Of a DNA stretch of 64,000 nucleotides, positions 63,583-64,000 are shown one piece after another. The position numbers and the translations under genes were made by a program. The DNA is from Bacteroidota bacterium (GTDB taxonomy: Bacteria; Bacteroidota; Ignavibacteria; UBA10030; UBA8401): the NCBI GenBank assembly GCA_021796215.1, contig JAJYOK010000001.1:248001-312000 (forward strand). The letters run 5' to 3'. The number at the start of each line of letters is the position of its first letter. The first letter of the stretch is position 1. The notes below the pieces were generated by a model, which was given only the letters and a program-made list of their open reading frames with translations, was not told the origin of the DNA and ran no database searches.

Positions 63583-64000
63583 ACGAGATTTTTTTTTCAA
63601 TTATTATACCGACACACAACCGGCAAGAAACGCTTTCGCAATGTCTTGATGCAATTGCCCGGCAGAAATTTCCGGCGGAACAATTTGAGGTTATTGTCGT
63701 CAACGACGGATCTAACGACGGTACCGCGGACTATTTAAAATCCGCACAGTTTCATTTTCGTTTGCTGCATCGCACTATTGATAACTCGGGGCCGGCGCAT
63801 GCTCGCAATATCGGGGCAGAACTTGCGTCGGGTAAATTTTTGTTTTTTTTTGAAGATGATATTATTCCTCACGACCAGGCGTTGTTCAATGCACACCGTC
63901 ATTTAATGATGTATGATTTCGATGTTTTAGAAGGGAAAACTATTTATCAGGGTTCTAACGATAACGTGCGCCGGTTTGATAAACCGGAATTTCTTTCTTT
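63579..64000 (+). CDS. Family 2 glycosyltransferase, N-terminal part (runs off the window)
   Basis: The first 140 codons are present. SIIIPTHNRQETLSQCLDAI, VIVVNDGSNDGTADYL and SGPAHARNIGAELASGKFLF, then FFEDDIIP, define a GT2 enzyme of the PTHNR type with EDD as metal-binding motif. Its start overlaps the previous stop (ATGA), so it continues the glycan operon. The end is beyond position 64000. Confidence 0.9.
   Translation, partial: MNEIFFSIIIPTHNRQETLSQCLDAIARQKFPAEQFEVIVVNDGSNDGTADYLKSAQFHFRLLHRTIDNSGPAHARNIGAELASGKFLFFFEDDIIPHDQALFNAHRHLMMYDFDVLEGKTIYQGSNDNVRRFDKPEFLS

Overview
This 64 kb window is chromosomal DNA from a Gram-negative bacterium of the Bacteroidota / Ignavibacteriota-Chlorobi assemblage (FCB group). 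The evidence is the mix of families: a DUF3078-type outer-membrane protein, a PorD-like (DUF4835) protein next to a PorV/PorQ-like barrel, a carboxypeptidase-regulatory-domain TonB receptor, a b558-type SdhC, a bacterial GGGP-synthase homologue, GmhA (LPS heptose), RlpA and the bacillithiol-type enzymes YpdA and Brx. An atpD-atpC pair stands apart from the rest of the ATP synthase genes, as in Chlorobi and relatives. I see no rRNA, tRNA, CRISPR array, prophage or integrase.

Layout. 1-2.7 kb (+): end of subunit II, then subunits I, III and IV of an A2-type caa3 cytochrome oxidase, closed by a strong terminator. 2.8-11 kb (-): an accessory block of mostly single genes (polytopic membrane protein, GNAT, NAD(P)-binding protein, two lipoproteins, methyltransferase, DHFR-like, VOC and small proteins) with palindrome-rich gaps. 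11.2-12.3 kb: a REP-associated tyrosine transposase (RAYT) inside its own REP/BIME repeats. 12.3-19.9 kb (-): sdhCAB, ftsX, and a ybaB-recR-lipoprotein-lipoprotein-pheA run. 20-24.4 kb: a soluble hybrid histidine kinase plus a stand-alone receiver (+), convergent with a receiver-kinase (-). 24.4-30.1 kb (-): a tight clpS-(hepT remnant)-alaS-GGGPS-DUF3078-gmhA-kinase run. 30.4-34.4 kb (+): aconitase with a histone-H1-like tail, a four-helix-bundle gene bounded by perfect inverted repeats, bacilliredoxin, and a TrpF paralogue. 34.4-36.5 kb (-): slipin and NfeD protease. 36.8-48.3 kb (+): ypdA, atpD, an inverted-repeat-bounded GxxExxY gene, atpC, alr, a hypothetical gene, manC, rlpA, an RpiB-like fusion, a TonB receptor and a TatD-radical SAM fusion. 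48.3-53.4 kb: porD-like (-), then two outer-membrane proteins and a dipeptidase (+). 53.5-54.1 kb (-): rpsU and a zinc-ribbon protein. 54.5-59.1 kb (+): trpD-corC-trpC-trpF-trpB without trpA. 59.1-64 kb (+): a glycan locus with four family-2 glycosyltransferases and a Wzx-type flippase, running off the end.

Themes. Aerobic respiration is represented by oxidase, SdhCAB, aconitase and ATP synthase. Envelope and glycan work is represented by gmhA, manC, rlpA, alr, the barrels and the glycosyltransferase locus. YpdA with bacilliredoxin points to bacillithiol redox chemistry.

The most unusual signal is structural. Two unrelated small genes, the S23-type four-helix bundle (32.8-33.2 kb) and GxxExxY (39.3-39.7 kb), each sit inside or beside a housekeeping operon and are each framed by a perfect 17-18 bp inverted repeat. 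Each looks like a single-gene cassette delimited only by a stem. With the RAYT/BIME locus this gives three gene-plus-palindrome units in one window. Other points of note are the Lys-rich aconitase tail, the full-length Shine-Dalgarno with a TTG start on rpsU, a HepT remnant between clpS and alaS, and an RpiB homologue that lacks the catalytic Cys and carries an EutQ/PduO-like N-terminus.
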